From: Synechococcus sp. PCC 7336
GTDB taxonomy: Bacteria; Cyanobacteriota; Cyanobacteriia; Thermostichales; PCC-7336
Assembly: GCF_000332275.1 (NCBI RefSeq)
Contig: NZ_CM001776.1
Location: 4,772,008 to 4,836,007, forward strand
Direction: 5' to 3'
DNA: 64,000 bases
The first letter of the stretch is position 1, and each line of letters opens with the position of its first letter. The notes under the pieces are model-generated. The model did no database searches and was not told where the DNA came from. It saw nothing but the letters and a program-made list of their open reading frames with translations. Positions 37,147 to 46,586 of the stretch are shown piece by piece. The translations under genes and the position numbers were made by a program.

Positions 37147-38034
37147 ATGGTGAATCGAGCAACCTCCACGCTGGATTTTACAAACCACGAGGAAGTAGCG
37201 CGAGTGCTTCCACAAGCACCTCTAGTCGCTAGCTATCACACCGGATGGAAGGGGTTAACCTTCAGCCACTACTGCCACCCTCCCCATGAAACGGTGGAGC
37301 ATCACCTTCTACAACATTCACTGGCGATCGCAGACCCCAAAAGCTGCTTTCAGGTAGAGCGTCGTTTGAATGGCAAATTGAAACCCTATGCCCACGGCAA
37401 CGGTCGCGTAGATATCATTCCAGCATTGCTCAGTCATCGGACAAACTGGGATCGGGACGTTGAATTTTCGGTGATTGCGATTTGTCCAACATTGCTGCAT
37501 CATGCCACTCAAGAATTGATGCAGCGTGAAGTAGAACTGATGCCACAGTTTGCGATCGCCGATCCGGTCATCCAACAGTTAGCCCTCGCGCTCAAGCTGG
37601 AAATCCAAACGGGTTGTCTGTCTGGCAGGTTGTATGGCGAGTCATTGGGAACCGCACTGGCTGCTCGTTTAGTGCAGAACTATGCCGTCAGCAAGCCTGA
37701 GTTCAAAGCCAACGGTTTACCCCAGTCACAATTGGAGCGAGTTGTTGACTACATGAAGGCAAATTTGGCTCAAGATGTGTCGATTTTGGATTTGGCAACT
37801 CTGACTGGCATGAGTGAGTCCCACTTCAGCCGCTCCTTCAAGCAGTCAGTGGGAGTTTCACCCTATCGGTATTTGACGCAGCAGCGCGTGGAACGAGCCA
37901 AGCAATTACTGGAACAGCGATCGATGGCAATTAGCACCATTGCCCTAGATTGCGGCTTTGCCAATCAAACTCATCTAACAAAAGTCTTCCGTCAGATGAC
38001 AGGCATGACACCCAAAGCTTATCAAAAGCAATGA
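37147..38034 (+). CDS. AraC-family transcriptional regulator
   Basis: 295 residues. The C-terminal 100 residues have two helix-turn-helix units: LTGMSESHFSRSFKQSVGVSPYRYL, then ISTIALDCGFANQTHLTKVFRQMTGMTPKAY. The N-terminal region (GWKGLTFSHYCHPPHETVEHH) is an effector-binding cupin-like domain. It is divergently placed from the NTF2-like gene and probably controls it and itself. Inducer unknown. Confidence 0.9.
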   Translation: MVNRATSTLDFTNHEEVARVLPQAPLVASYHTGWKGLTFSHYCHPPHETVEHHLLQHSLAIADPKSCFQVERRLNGKLKPYAHGNGRVDIIPALLSHRTNWDRDVEFSVIAICPTLLHHATQELMQREVELMPQFAIADPVIQQLALALKLEIQTGCLSGRLYGESLGTALAARLVQNYAVSKPEFKANGLPQSQLERVVDYMKANLAQDVSILDLATLTGMSESHFSRSFKQSVGVSPYRYLTQQRVERAKQLLEQRSMAISTIALDCGFANQTHLTKVFRQMTGMTPKAYQKQ

Positions 38035-38175
38035 TCCAAAGTGGATTTTGGGGTTACAGATCTACGCACGGCAAGATGTAAGCCTAACGTTTCGCTTCAC
38101 CCGCCGTCAGTGACTTTCTCGAACTCAGCCAACTATTTTATACAGTCGGTGTGCAAGCGGATTGTTATACGGCGG

Positions 38176-38763
38176 CTACGGCTGACTTGCAGCTTCTAAA
38201 GCAACTTCGATCGCCCGTTTCTTTTGCGGATCTGCCCCCTGAGCATATTCCAGAGAAAATGGAACCTCAATATCCGGTTCAACAACCACCCCTTCGAGGC
38301 GGATGCCATCCAATTGAACATCTGCATAGGCTAAGTACAGGATGCTGCCATCCCCCATTACCCGTAAATTGCCACCGACTACGGCACCCGCCGTTTTTGT
38401 CCCCACAACAGGGCCAATTCCATACTTACGAAATCCGTAGGCAAGGATTTCCTTGCCGCTGCGGCTGCCTTCATTGACCAGCATCACCACAGGCTTACTC
38501 CAGGCTGAGTTGGATGTGACAGGTGGGCGATCGCGAGTCGCTCTGGTAATTCTGAGATTGTAAGGGGCGTACAGGTTAAGGTCAGTAGCCGATGCCCCCC
38601 AGCCGTCCCTCAAATCGAGGATGAAGCTGTCAACATCTTTGAGCTAACCGTAGGACAGTTCTACTCTGAGCGCGTCATGAAGTTGCTCTCCCGCATAGGA
38701 CCACGCGTGAACGTAGCCAATTTGCTTACTGTCTCGCTCGATGACCTCAATACTGGCCTTCAT
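38176..38763 (-). pseudogene. S41-family peptidase remnant with internal stop
   Basis: From ATG 38763 the frame reads KASIEVIERDSKQIGYVHAWS, then VELSYG followed by TAG at about 38637, then continues in the same frame as LKDVDSFILDLRDGWGASATDLN. Later blocks are SKPVVMLVNEGSRSGKEILAYGF (the position of the catalytic Ser) and GTKTAGAVVGG (with the Lys). The two halves clearly belong to one S41 peptidase, a family unlike the ctp at 4336. The N-terminal PDZ region is missing. The amber codon and the truncation mark a pseudogene. Confidence 0.75.
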
Positions 38764-39089
38764 TACGATAAATCAGCTTTCGACAGGCGACCTTCAAGCA
38801 ATTCTGTCCTTTTTCTATGCATAAATTAATTCAATTACGCTCGATCAAGTGTTGTTTGTTCACGCTGCTCTAGAGAATGACTCGAGAATGATTCCAATGC
38901 CTGGAATCACTAGCAGCGATCGCCTCTAGATTTTCAATGCGCTGTTTAAACTCCTCCAAGGTTCTCTCTGGCAATAGAGCCTCATGCCCGCGATCGCATA
39001 ATTTTCTTAAAGTCACGATCGTGCTAACTGCTGAACAGAACACAATTGAGGCTGGCAAAAAAAGCACTTTCTGATAATGTGCGCTAGCG
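38764..39089. other. Decayed sequence between an S41 remnant and an IS66 remnant
   Basis: A 65-codon minus-strand frame (38870-39067) contains LRKLCDRGHEALLPERTLEEFKQ in part, which looks like a coiled-coil fragment of a real protein, but it has no plausible start or ribosome-binding site. The rest is AT-rich and empty as far as I can see. Confidence 0.3.
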
Positions 39090-40130
39090 CCTCGCCAAGC
39101 CCGTAAGCTCTATCCAGTCGAGTCATGTCAGCAAGTGCAGGAAGTGTTTCCAGAGGTCTGTAGTGACTGTGGAGCAAGACTGAGAGGGCGTGATAGCCAT
39201 CCTCACCGGCATCAGCAGATTGAGTTACCGCCAATCGTGCCGAGAGTGAGCGAGTATCAATTGCATCAATTAACCTGCGATCGTTGTGGTTGTGCCACCC
39301 GAGCAAGCTTGCCTGTGGGAGTGTCATCACTGGGATATGGGGAACGCCTAACAGCTGTCGTGGCGTTATTAAGTGGGTCATACCGTCAGAGTCATCGTCA
39401 GGTCCAAGGGCTGATGAGAGACCTGTTCAACTTGACGGTATCCCGTGGCGGCGTGAGCCGTCTACGGCAACAGATGAGCGCAGCCGTGAGTGAGACCGTG
39501 GCACAGGCCAAAACGTATGTGCACTCGCAAGCGGTCTTGCATAGTGATGAAACGGGCTTTGAACAAACCAATCGAGACGGTCTCAACCCAGAAGAACGCC
39601 AAGGCTGGCTGTGGGTCTTGTTCACCCCAATGGTGAGCTTTTTCGAGGTGGTTTTGAGCCGCTCTCAGGCCACGTCTAAAGCTCTCATCGGCGAAGCGTT
39701 TGCGGGCATCGTCAATTCCCACCGCTATAGTGCCTACAATTGGATTGCTTTGAATCAACGGCAACTGTGCTGGGCGCATCTCAAACGAGACCTCACCGCC
39801 ATCGCTGAGCGCAGCGGTGTGTCTCAAGAGATTGGTGAAGCTCTACTGCGTCGCGAGCGACGGCTGTTTGGCTGGTGGCATCAATGCAGAGCAGGGACTT
39901 TGTCTCGCTCAAGCTTGATGGCCTGCGTCGAGCACTTACGGGCTGGCTTCAAAGCTGAGCTAGAAGCAGCGGCAGCCTTACCCATTGCCAATGGTGAAAC
40001 AACGCCGCTGGCCAAAACGGTGCGCACTTGCTGCAAGTTGTTGACACTCGAGCCTGCCTTATGGACGTTTGTCTACACTGCGGGCATAGAACCGACCAAT
40101 AATGCAGCGGAGCGGGCCTTGCGACCTCGG
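39090..40130 (+). pseudogene. IS66-family transposase truncated at both ends
   Basis: The frame is open from about 39090 (ALAPRQARKLYPVESCQ) to 40130. It lacks the N-terminal coiled coil and the GGQPGH block that should precede KLYPVESC. Zinc cysteines (CSDCGARL, CDRCGC), the DDE core (AVLHSDETGFEQ, SHRYSAYNWI, CWAHLKRDL) and GIEPTNNAAERALRP are present. After AERALRP the expected C-terminus is lost because the sequence switches into a Uma2 gene. It is a different IS66 type from the remnant at 34310. Confidence 0.8.
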
Positions 40131-40788
40131 CGATCTCCTCGCTTGGCACTGGCGCGATCGCACTGATTGGTTCTGGGGCATTAACTTAGCCGTCTATTAC
40201 AAACTCAATACACCTGCTATTGTCCCGGATGGCTTCTTGAGTCTGGGGGTGGAACAGTTCGATCGCTCGGATGGCAGACAGAGCTATGTGGTCTGGCATG
40301 AGGGGGCGCTCCCGATTCTGGTGGTGGAATACGTCTCTCGCAGCTACGGGCAAGAGTACGGCTCCAAGATGAAAGACTACGCCAGTATCGGAGTGTTGTA
40401 CTACGCGATCTACAATCCCGTTTACTGTTCCCGCAAACGGCGTCAGCCCCTAGAGATTTACCGACTCGAAGGCGATCGCTATGTCTTGCTGGAGGGGGAC
40501 CCTGTTTGGTTGCCCGAGATTGGCTTGGGCTTGGGCAGGGAGTTTGGCACTTACCGAAATTGCCAGAGAGAGTGGCTGTATTGGTACGACCGAGAGGGGA
40601 ATCGACTGACGGCACCTGCAGAGGTGGCCGAGCAGGAACGACTGTTGCGCGAGCAGGAAAGCCAACGGGCCGAACGGGAACGATTGTTGCGCGAACAGGA
40701 GAGCCAGCGGGCCGAACGGGAACGACAGTTACGCGAACAACTGCTGGACAAACTCCGGCAAAAGGGAATCGATCCAGATACGCTCTAG
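40131..40788 (+). pseudogene. 5'-truncated Uma2-family endonuclease
   Basis: From about 40131 the frame matches, nearly identically, the Uma2 protein encoded at 56569-57357, beginning at LAWHWRDRTDW. The first 40 or so residues of the paralogue are missing, replaced by the IS66 end. The Uma2 nuclease core remains (VPDGFLSLG, ILVVEYVS, KMKDYASIGVLYYAIYNP). The C-terminal charged coiled coil differs in repeats: EQERLLREQESQRAERER here. A short in-frame read-through from 40102 exists but is unlikely to give a working protein. Confidence 0.8.
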
Positions 40789-40842
40789 GTCTCGAACATA
40801 AACCTCGTCCATGTTGAGACCTGGAGTTTTCAGACATTGCAC

Positions 40843-41330
40843 TCAGCCCCCTAAATCCCCCACCAGTGGGGGACTGTTGATGGGTTTCTGGATGGGACCA
40901 CTGCTGCTGAGGGCCTTCCACCAACCGCGCCTGAACGGCTGGGTATTTGAGCAGATGATAGTCACGACCCCGCAGCAGATAGCCCAATTCAGCCGATTGA
41001 ACAATGCTGAGTAGACTGGGACTGCCATACAAGCCATCCAATCGCACTAAAGCCGTTGCCTCGGGTAACTGATGATGCAGCAAGTAAGCTTGGATGACTC
41101 GACAGGATTGCTTGAGTTCCTCCACTACATCACCACATTGCCAGGGCCTGCGAAAGCGTTGCCGCGTGGTCTGACTGTGCCGTCCACGTCAAACACTAGG
41201 TAGCGATCGCCTTGCCGGTCATACAAACCCACCTCGGAGGAGGGGGGAATGCTATGAGCCAACAAATCTTGTTCAAATAGGTCTCGAATGTCAAACTGAC
41301 GTTGAAAAAGAGAGCATTTCTCCAGCGATA
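40843..41330 (-). pseudogene. DDE-type transposase fragment with frameshift
   Basis: Two minus-strand pieces join across a frameshift near 41165-41190: first FDIRDLFEQDLLAHSIPP, then GLYDRQGDRYLVFDVDGTV, and after the shift QTTRQRFRRPWQC, VRLDGLYGSPSLLSIVQSAELG and LLRGRDYHLLKYPAVQARL. The D-G-x-Y-G and RGxDY blocks resemble IS4-superfamily transposases common in cyanobacteria. N- and C-termini are missing. I cannot assign the exact IS group. Confidence 0.55.
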
Positions 41331-41366
41331 AAATGAAAGTAAGGGGGGTGTTGGAGGGTGTTCGAT

Positions 41367-41735
41367 ATGTTGTATGACGAAGGTGTAGCGACCGATCTCG
41401 CCCAAGCCCCATGCTTGGCTGAATTTTGGCGAAATGCAGAAGCTGAATCCTCTACCGTGCTGGCTTCCAAGCCAGAAAAACAAGAACGCAAATACTGGGA
41501 AGACAAGCTAAAAGACGTACAGGAGCAATGCGAAGACTTGGCTCCAATCAGTGAGGGAGAAATATCTAAAACTTCCGACCAGTTTTGGAGAAATATTGTG
41601 CATTTTGCTTACGAAAAGTTGCGCGAAGATCTAGACGATGCCGAGCGGAAATACTGGACGGCCTGTCTGGCAGAAGCACACACTCAAAGAATGCTGCTGC
41701 ACAGACCGAGAAGTGCTTCAGAGCACCTCGGTTAG
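41367..41735 (+). CDS. Hypothetical charged helical protein
   Basis: 122 residues from ATG 41367, with GGAGG 9 bases upstream (GTG 41358 is an alternative). The protein is acidic and helical, and two related segments are visible: KQERKYWEDKLKDVQEQ and DDAERKYWTACLAEAHTQ, an apparent internal duplication around ERKYW. No family recognised. It lies between a transposase remnant and the McdB-like gene, convergent with the latter. Confidence 0.5.
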   Translation: MLYDEGVATDLAQAPCLAEFWRNAEAESSTVLASKPEKQERKYWEDKLKDVQEQCEDLAPISEGEISKTSDQFWRNIVHFAYEKLREDLDDAERKYWTACLAEAHTQRMLLHRPRSASEHLG

Positions 41736-41794
41736 CCGGTTTGCGATCGCGTCACTCGAGGTCGATCGCGAGTGGATTCGTTGAAGGGCGATCG

Positions 41795-42385
41795 CTACAG
41801 CAGCCAGGTTTGTTTGGAAAAGTCCTCGCCATCCTGCGAGGGATTGAGGGGGGGACCGACTGGTCGGCGACCGTAGGGGCCTTGCTCGGCGGGGAGGACG
41901 GGTTTGGCCAGCTTAGCGGATTTGGCAGGCACAGCCGGTTGAGCAGTTCTGTCTGGAATGCCGGGGCGAGTCGGTATCGGCCTCCGACCCAAAGTTGGCT
42001 GCTGCTTGAGGGCCGCGTTTTCTGCTTCTAGTGTGGCGATTTTCTGCTGCGATTCATCGAGTTCGGCTTTCAATCCATTGGCCTTGTCGAGATAGCTGCG
42101 CAGTTCTTCGACATAGCCTTCTTTATCGTTGAGTTGGGCCTGCAAATTTTCCACTTCGGCTTGCGAGTCCGCCAGTGCCGCTTTCAGATCTTTTATCATG
42201 CCGAGCAGGTCGGCTTTGGTGGGCGATCGCCGCGGGGTTTGCGTTTGGGTAGCCGTTTGAGTATTGCTTGATTCAGACATTGTTTTAGCTTCAGCCTCGC
42301 TTGTGGATATAGAGTCTTGCGGTGTAGGCCCGTTGAGGTGCTCGGATTCTTCTTTGAGTAAGTCGGATAGTCGCCGTTTTGCCAT
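41795..42385 (-). CDS. mcdB: McdB-like coiled-coil partner of ParA (carboxysome positioning candidate)
   Basis: 196 residues from ATG 42385, one base overlapping the ParA stop. A basic N-terminus ([13 protein letters not shown]) is followed by a polar, Gln/Thr-rich disordered stretch and a long coiled coil (residues about 60-125, DLKAALADSQAEVENLQAQL). A Pro-rich C-terminus ends in KQTWLL, with a near-terminal Trp. This layout, next to a ParA-type ATPase, fits type 2 McdB, which tethers carboxysomes to McdA on the nucleoid. A generic ParA partner or plasmid-partition relic is the alternative. Confidence 0.6.
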   Translation of the reverse strand: MAKRRLSDLLKEESEHLNGPTPQDSISTSEAEAKTMSESSNTQTATQTQTPRRSPTKADLLGMIKDLKAALADSQAEVENLQAQLNDKEGYVEELRSYLDKANGLKAELDESQQKIATLEAENAALKQQPTLGRRPIPTRPGIPDRTAQPAVPAKSAKLAKPVLPAEQGPYGRRPVGPPLNPSQDGEDFSKQTWLL

Positions 42386-43089
42386 TAATTCCTCCAATCC
42401 CGCTGAAGCTCTTCGGCCACGCGGCGGTAATCTGCTTGGGCTTCGCGAGCCTGTTTGCCCTTCCACTGCAAGATAGTCATGCCCTCTAACGCCGCCCGCT
42501 CGTGAGCTTTGTAAGCTCTGACAAAGGCATGAAAAGCGGGAATGCCCAAGTCGAGCAGCGTGTTCTGCGCTTCCATCGTCTCCCGCAAACTGCGGGGATC
42601 GACGCGGGTGAGCAACACTCGGTGGCTGACTCCAGCCGGTTTGACCGCCGCTCGCACGGTTTCAATCAGCACTGCTAAATCCATCGGGGCCGGTGGAGTG
42701 GGCAGGACCAAATAGTCTGCTGAGGCGATCGCCGCTGCCAGTGCTTTGGATGCCAGTGCGGGTGGGGTGTCTACCACTACTACTTCATAATCGCCGATTT
42801 GCGGCACGCGATCCAACTTTGCTGGGCTGGCGATCGGTTGTACGTCAAATCCCAGACCCGTTTCGCTTCTTTTAGCCCACCAGGTGGCCGAGCCCTGCGG
42901 ATCGGCATCGAGCACGAGCACGCGCCGGTCTTTTGCGGCAAAGGCTGCTGCCAGATTGATGGCCGTGGTGGTTTTGGCAACGCCGCCTTTGCCATTTACG
43001 ATCGCCACAACGCGCAGAGAGTTTGGCAACGTTAACTCCTCTCGGGGGTTTCCTATGGGGACGACTATACCGTTTTGCAGCGGTTCCAT
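42385..43089 (-). CDS. mcdA: ParA-family ATPase, McdA-like
   Basis: 234 residues. The deviant Walker A is [20 protein letters not shown] with the signature lysine; [14 protein letters not shown] and [11 protein letters not shown] follow. ParA ATPases bind nucleoid DNA as ATP dimers and position cargo. Here the downstream gene (1-base overlap) encodes a coiled-coil protein with McdB features, so the pair may space carboxysomes. No parS-like repeats or replication genes are nearby, arguing against a plasmid-partition role. It is divergent from lgt with 46 bases between starts. Several later starts are possible. Confidence 0.7.
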   Translation of the reverse strand: MEPLQNGIVVPIGNPREELTLPNSLRVVAIVNGKGGVAKTTTAINLAAAFAAKDRRVLVLDADPQGSATWWAKRSETGLGFDVQPIASPAKLDRVPQIGDYEVVVVDTPPALASKALAAAIASADYLVLPTPPAPMDLAVLIETVRAAVKPAGVSHRVLLTRVDPRSLRETMEAQNTLLDLGIPAFHAFVRAYKAHERAALEGMTILQWKGKQAREAQADYRRVAEELQRDWRN

Positions 43090-43135
43090 CTCCTACAATT
43101 GGCGACATGGCTTGCAATTCGTTACAGGAGCCCCT

Positions 43136-43990
43136 ATGAGCGCTTTGGAGCTAGTCAGCTCAGTTTTTGCCTTTTCCTCTCCCGGTCCCGTGTTGGTGCA
43201 GCTAGGGCCGCTGGCGATTCGCTGGTATGGCCTGTTGATTGCATTAGCAGTGGTGCTGGGGTTGTGGCTGGCCGGTCAGTTGGCCAAAAGACGCGGCATC
43301 GACCCCGATTTGATGGGGGATTTAGTGGTGTGGCTAATCGTGGGAGCGATCCCGATGGCGCGAATTTATTATGTAATCTTTCGATGGGATTTTTACCGCC
43401 AAAATCTGGGGGAGGCGATCGCCATTTGGCACGGGGGAATTGCGATTCACGGTGCGATCTTGGGGGGTACGATCGCGACACTCATTTTTGCCAAGCTCAA
43501 GCAGCTCCAATTTTGGCAATTGGCAGATATTTTGGCCCCTTGTTTGATTATGGGGCAGGCGATCGGTCGCTGGGGAAATTTCTTTAATTCCGAGGCGTTT
43601 GGCGTTCCCACCGATCTACCCTGGAAGCTCTATATTCCGCCATTGAACCGTCCGCCAGGGTTGGAGTCTTACGAGTTTTTCCACCCGACGTTTTTATACG
43701 AGTCATTGTGGAATGTGGGGGTGCTCGTGTTGCTGCTCGGTCTGTTTTTTAAGTGGCCGAAGGCGAAGCCGGGAACGCTGATTTGCGTCTATGCGATCGC
43801 CTACAGTTTGGGGCGCGTCTGGATTGAGGGATTGCGGATCGACAGCCTCTATCTGGGGCCGTTGCGAATTGCCCAGGTGGTGAGTGTTGTCTTGATTGGC
43901 CTGGGGCTATTGGGTTTGGCGTGGCTGTATGGGGCAAAGCGCCAGTTGCCGGATGTGACTCCTCCCGATCGGGCGGCAGGACAAGCTTGA
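43136..43990 (+). CDS. lgt: Prolipoprotein diacylglyceryl transferase
   Basis: 284 residues from ATG 43136, with AGGAG eight bases upstream. Lgt transfers diacylglycerol from phosphatidylglycerol to the lipobox cysteine of prolipoproteins in the inner membrane. Seven membrane helices are apparent. The Lgt signature [13 protein letters not shown] is present at about residue 148, with [13 protein letters not shown] and [12 protein letters not shown] substrate candidate in this window is the pentapeptide lipoprotein at 6585. Confidence 0.94.
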   Translation: MSALELVSSVFAFSSPGPVLVQLGPLAIRWYGLLIALAVVLGLWLAGQLAKRRGIDPDLMGDLVVWLIVGAIPMARIYYVIFRWDFYRQNLGEAIAIWHGGIAIHGAILGGTIATLIFAKLKQLQFWQLADILAPCLIMGQAIGRWGNFFNSEAFGVPTDLPWKLYIPPLNRPPGLESYEFFHPTFLYESLWNVGVLVLLLGLFFKWPKAKPGTLICVYAIAYSLGRVWIEGLRIDSLYLGPLRIAQVVSVVLIGLGLLGLAWLYGAKRQLPDVTPPDRAAGQA

Positions 43991-44057
43991 AACATGGACT
44001 ACCTGCTGCAGCATAGAATCGTTAAATATAGCTCGATCTCTCGCCTCTGACCGTTAT

Positions 44058-44273
44058 TTGACCTCTGAAACAACGCTCGAACAAGTCCTCGAATTTGTGA
44101 AAACTCGCGATCCCAAATTTAAGCGCCTCGACGCCAAGAAAGTAGCAAAAGCGATCGCCACTTACCGCAAAGACAACGATATCGAGAGCCTGACTTTCCT
44201 TACCAAACAAAAATGCGGTGTCGGTAAAGCCAAACTCAAGCCTCTTGCCCCTTATCTCGTTCTTGAAGATTAA
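44058..44273 (+). CDS. Small basic hypothetical protein
   Basis: 71 residues, apparently starting at TTG 44058 because an in-frame stop lies just upstream and no ATG fits. It is lysine-rich and helical ([25 protein letters not shown]). The end [18 protein letters not shown] resembles helix-hairpin-helix turns, but I do not recognise the family. Same strand as lgt, 67 bases after it. Confidence 0.55.
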
Positions 44274-44534
44274 TCCACAACGTCAGTTCGACAAGCGTCT
44301 GGCCCCCATTCCCTAACCCCTTCCCCCCTCGCGAAGCGTTGTGTCAGCCGTAATTCTGGAGGAAGGGGAACAGAACCGTAGATTGAGGATTTCAGGCTGT
44401 TGCTCCCCTCTCCCCAGGGAGAGGGGTTGGGGGTGAGGGCAATGCAGAGCTATCGAACTCAGGTTCCACAGCACTCCCGTTGAGCTCTATTGCAATCTTC
44501 CCAATCCTGCGAATCCCTTCGCTAGACTGGCGAT
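44274..44534. repeat. Intergenic G/C-tract repeats with a perfect hairpin
   Basis: No gene. At 44405-44426 a perfect 10-bp stem CCCCTCTCCC-CA-GGGAGAGGGG is followed by GGTTGGGGGTGAGGG, a dispersed repeat type common in cyanobacterial intergenic DNA. A related, weaker pair (CCTTCCCCCCTC near 44323 and GGAGGAAGGGG near 44360) precedes it. Confidence 0.65.
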
Positions 44535-45521
44535 ATGGTTCACCAACTCTCCTGCCCGCACTGCGGCGAGCCACTGTATTTTGCCGATGCCACCGAGTCC
44601 GATGAGGACTTTCAGGAGGCTTTATGTCTTTGCCAGATGGTATTTGTCATGCGGCAAGTAGACGTGATTGGATTTTCAGCTAAACTCGCCCACAATCCGT
44701 TAGGAGAGAGTCAGCGCCACTACGCGATCGCCGCCACCAACCTCTCCGGCGAAACGATCCAGCTCAATTTCAGTCGCCCGATCTCCGAGCCACCCCTGTT
44801 GAGCGGCCCCAAAGATACCCTCTTGCTAATGTACTCTGTTTGCCGCGACGAGCCGGACACGTTGGTATGCGTGAAATCTGCTAGCAACGATCGCACTCTC
44901 GAACTCGCCCCCATGCACTGGCGATCGCTCCGGCGGGGCAGTCGAGCAGGATTGCTGTCTGGAGTCGCGGGCGCGATGCTGTGCCTGCCATTGGGAAGCG
45001 GGGGCGAGCCGCTCTATTGGCTGGCAACAGCAGCCGTTTCGGTGACAGTCGGCCTGTTGGGGGTGCGGAACGATCGCTTGCGGTTGCACGATCGCGCTCG
45101 GATCGCGCGGCTGGATGCAGAACAGCATCTGTTGCAACAACAGTCTGAAGTGGAGCGGAAACAGTCCTATTACGATCGCCACTTGCAACAGCAACAACGA
45201 CTGTTGCGTCGATTGAAAGCATTGCAATTTCGCATGCAGGAGGCCGATCCCGCACTCTACGCCCGCCGCATCAAAGTGCTGGGCCGGGGTATCGACACTC
45301 TGCAGGAGAGCACTGGTTTAACCCAAAGTTTGCGCAACGGATACAAGCAGTTAGCCAAAATGTTGGCAATCGAATACGAAACCTCCCGACTGGCAGAGCA
45401 ACTGCCGCAGGACGGGACGCAGCACATCCTGCAGCGCCTGGGGGACCTGGAGCAGTTAGAAGACCGGCGCAGTCACTTAGAAACTCTAGTCGATCCGCAA
45501 TTGCTGTTACAGGAGATTTGA
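44535..45521 (+). CDS. Membrane protein with zinc ribbon and long coiled coil
   Basis: 328 residues. An N-terminal zinc-ribbon-like CPHCG is followed by CLCQMVF. Around residues 135-175 two membrane helices appear (SGVAGAMLCLPLG; YWLATAAVSVTVGLLGV). The C-terminal half is a long Gln/Glu/Arg-rich coiled coil (LDAEQHLLQQQSEVERKQ and on). Family not recognised. The next gene starts 1 base after its stop, so they are co-transcribed. Confidence 0.7.
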   Translation: MVHQLSCPHCGEPLYFADATESDEDFQEALCLCQMVFVMRQVDVIGFSAKLAHNPLGESQRHYAIAATNLSGETIQLNFSRPISEPPLLSGPKDTLLLMYSVCRDEPDTLVCVKSASNDRTLELAPMHWRSLRRGSRAGLLSGVAGAMLCLPLGSGGEPLYWLATAAVSVTVGLLGVRNDRLRLHDRARIARLDAEQHLLQQQSEVERKQSYYDRHLQQQQRLLRRLKALQFRMQEADPALYARRIKVLGRGIDTLQESTGLTQSLRNGYKQLAKMLAIEYETSRLAEQLPQDGTQHILQRLGDLEQLEDRRSHLETLVDPQLLLQEI

Positions 45522-45522
45522 A

Positions 45523-46278
45523 ATGGAGTCAGCCACCGAGGGTTTGACATCAATGGAAACAGGCGATCGCCCGCGCGGGGCAACCTCCTTCTCCGCTACA
45601 CGATGGTTGCTGCACGCACTCTCAATGCTGAGCGGACCAGTGATTCTGTTTGCCTTAGCCCAATGGCATCCTTTCCTGCTCGGCCCCAACATGTTTCTCT
45701 CCACATTGCCGCTAGCCAACGAATCGATCGCCTTTCACCTGCTGCAACTGTGGGGGCTTGGCTTTGTGGCGATCGCTGCCATGCAACTGGTGCGGGGACT
45801 GAGCGGCACCGCCGCTCAATTGAGTCGGATCGGATGCCTGGTCTTTTGGGGGATGGTTCTGGCATTAGATCCGACGGTTCCAGTACTGGCTGCCACGCTC
45901 GGGAGAAACTTGCAAGGATTGCCAGCCGATCCTGAAGCCCTCATGGATGTGGCTAGCCTGCTGCCCCTCGACGCCTTTGGCACGATCGCCCATCCAAACA
46001 CAGTGGCTGCGATTGTCTGGTTATTAACCGCCGTTGCCGCTGCAATTGCCTTGCGCCAAGCAGGGCGATCGTGGCTGGTTTCCCTCTGTTTAATTGGGTC
46101 GGGGTTGCTGTTTGGCTTCGGGCACCCTCCGCTGTCCCGCGGGATTGGCTTGGCTTGTTTTGCGATCGCCTGTGTTTGGGGAGAAGTGGAGCGGTGGCGA
46201 TCGCCTGCCTTGACGGAGGCACAGCCGCTCGCAGGAAAGCCCAGAGAAGGGGAGGTCAGCCCTGACGATGGTGCATAG
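45523..46278 (+). CDS. Polytopic membrane protein of unknown function
   Basis: 251 residues, with about six membrane helices (HALSMLSGPVILFALAQW, LLQLWGLGFVAIAAMQL, CLVFWGMVLALDPTVPVLA, TVAAIVWLLTAVAAAIAL, LVSLCLIGSGLLFGFG, GLACFAIACVWG) and a hydrophilic C-terminal tail. Starts one base after the coiled-coil gene before it, implying joint function in a membrane complex. Family not recognised. Confidence 0.7.
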   Translation: MESATEGLTSMETGDRPRGATSFSATRWLLHALSMLSGPVILFALAQWHPFLLGPNMFLSTLPLANESIAFHLLQLWGLGFVAIAAMQLVRGLSGTAAQLSRIGCLVFWGMVLALDPTVPVLAATLGRNLQGLPADPEALMDVASLLPLDAFGTIAHPNTVAAIVWLLTAVAAAIALRQAGRSWLVSLCLIGSGLLFGFGHPPLSRGIGLACFAIACVWGEVERWRSPALTEAQPLAGKPREGEVSPDDGA

Positions 46279-46293
46279 AAAGCTCCGAGCCCG

Positions 46294-46575
46294 CTATTCT
46301 GGCTGCTGCTGAGATAGCGCCTGTATGGCCCGAGCGTTGCTATCGACGAGCTGACGGGTTTCCTTCAGCTCCTCATGCACCACTTTCAAATCCTCATGCA
46401 CGGCTCTCAAATCCTCATGCACGGCCCTAAAGTCTTGCTCAATGGCTTGAAAAGCTTGCTTAGAAAACTCAAAACTTTCTCTTTGGGCGTTAGCCAGTTG
46501 AGCGATCAGATCGGCAGTACGGTCTTGCTTGGCAGTCAACTGCACGATCGCCTTTTCCATTTGTTCGGGGGTCAT
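46294..46575 (-). CDS. Small coiled-coil protein, copy 1
   Basis: 93 residues, entirely helical, MTPEQMEKAIVQLTAKQD at the start and ALSQQQPE at the end. The core has three tandem 7-residue units (AVHEDLR, AVHEDLK, VVHEELK), so it is a repeat-built coiled coil. A second copy lies directly upstream at 46587. Such small paired coiled-coil genes are frequent in cyanobacteria; no function is known to me. Confidence 0.7.
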   Translation of the reverse strand: MTPEQMEKAIVQLTAKQDRTADLIAQLANAQRESFEFSKQAFQAIEQDFRAVHEDLRAVHEDLKVVHEELKETRQLVDSNARAIQALSQQQPE

Positions 46576-46586
46576 AGTTGTTTATC

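Noticed and set aside
40217-41125. Long minus-strand frame of 302 codons
   Set aside because: Most of it is antisense to the Uma2 remnant; only the part above about 40843 belongs to a transposase fragment, which is annotated separately.
42385-43089. Plasmid partition locus
   Set aside because: No replication initiator, parS-like iterons or other plasmid genes flank the ParA; the surroundings are chromosomal (lgt).
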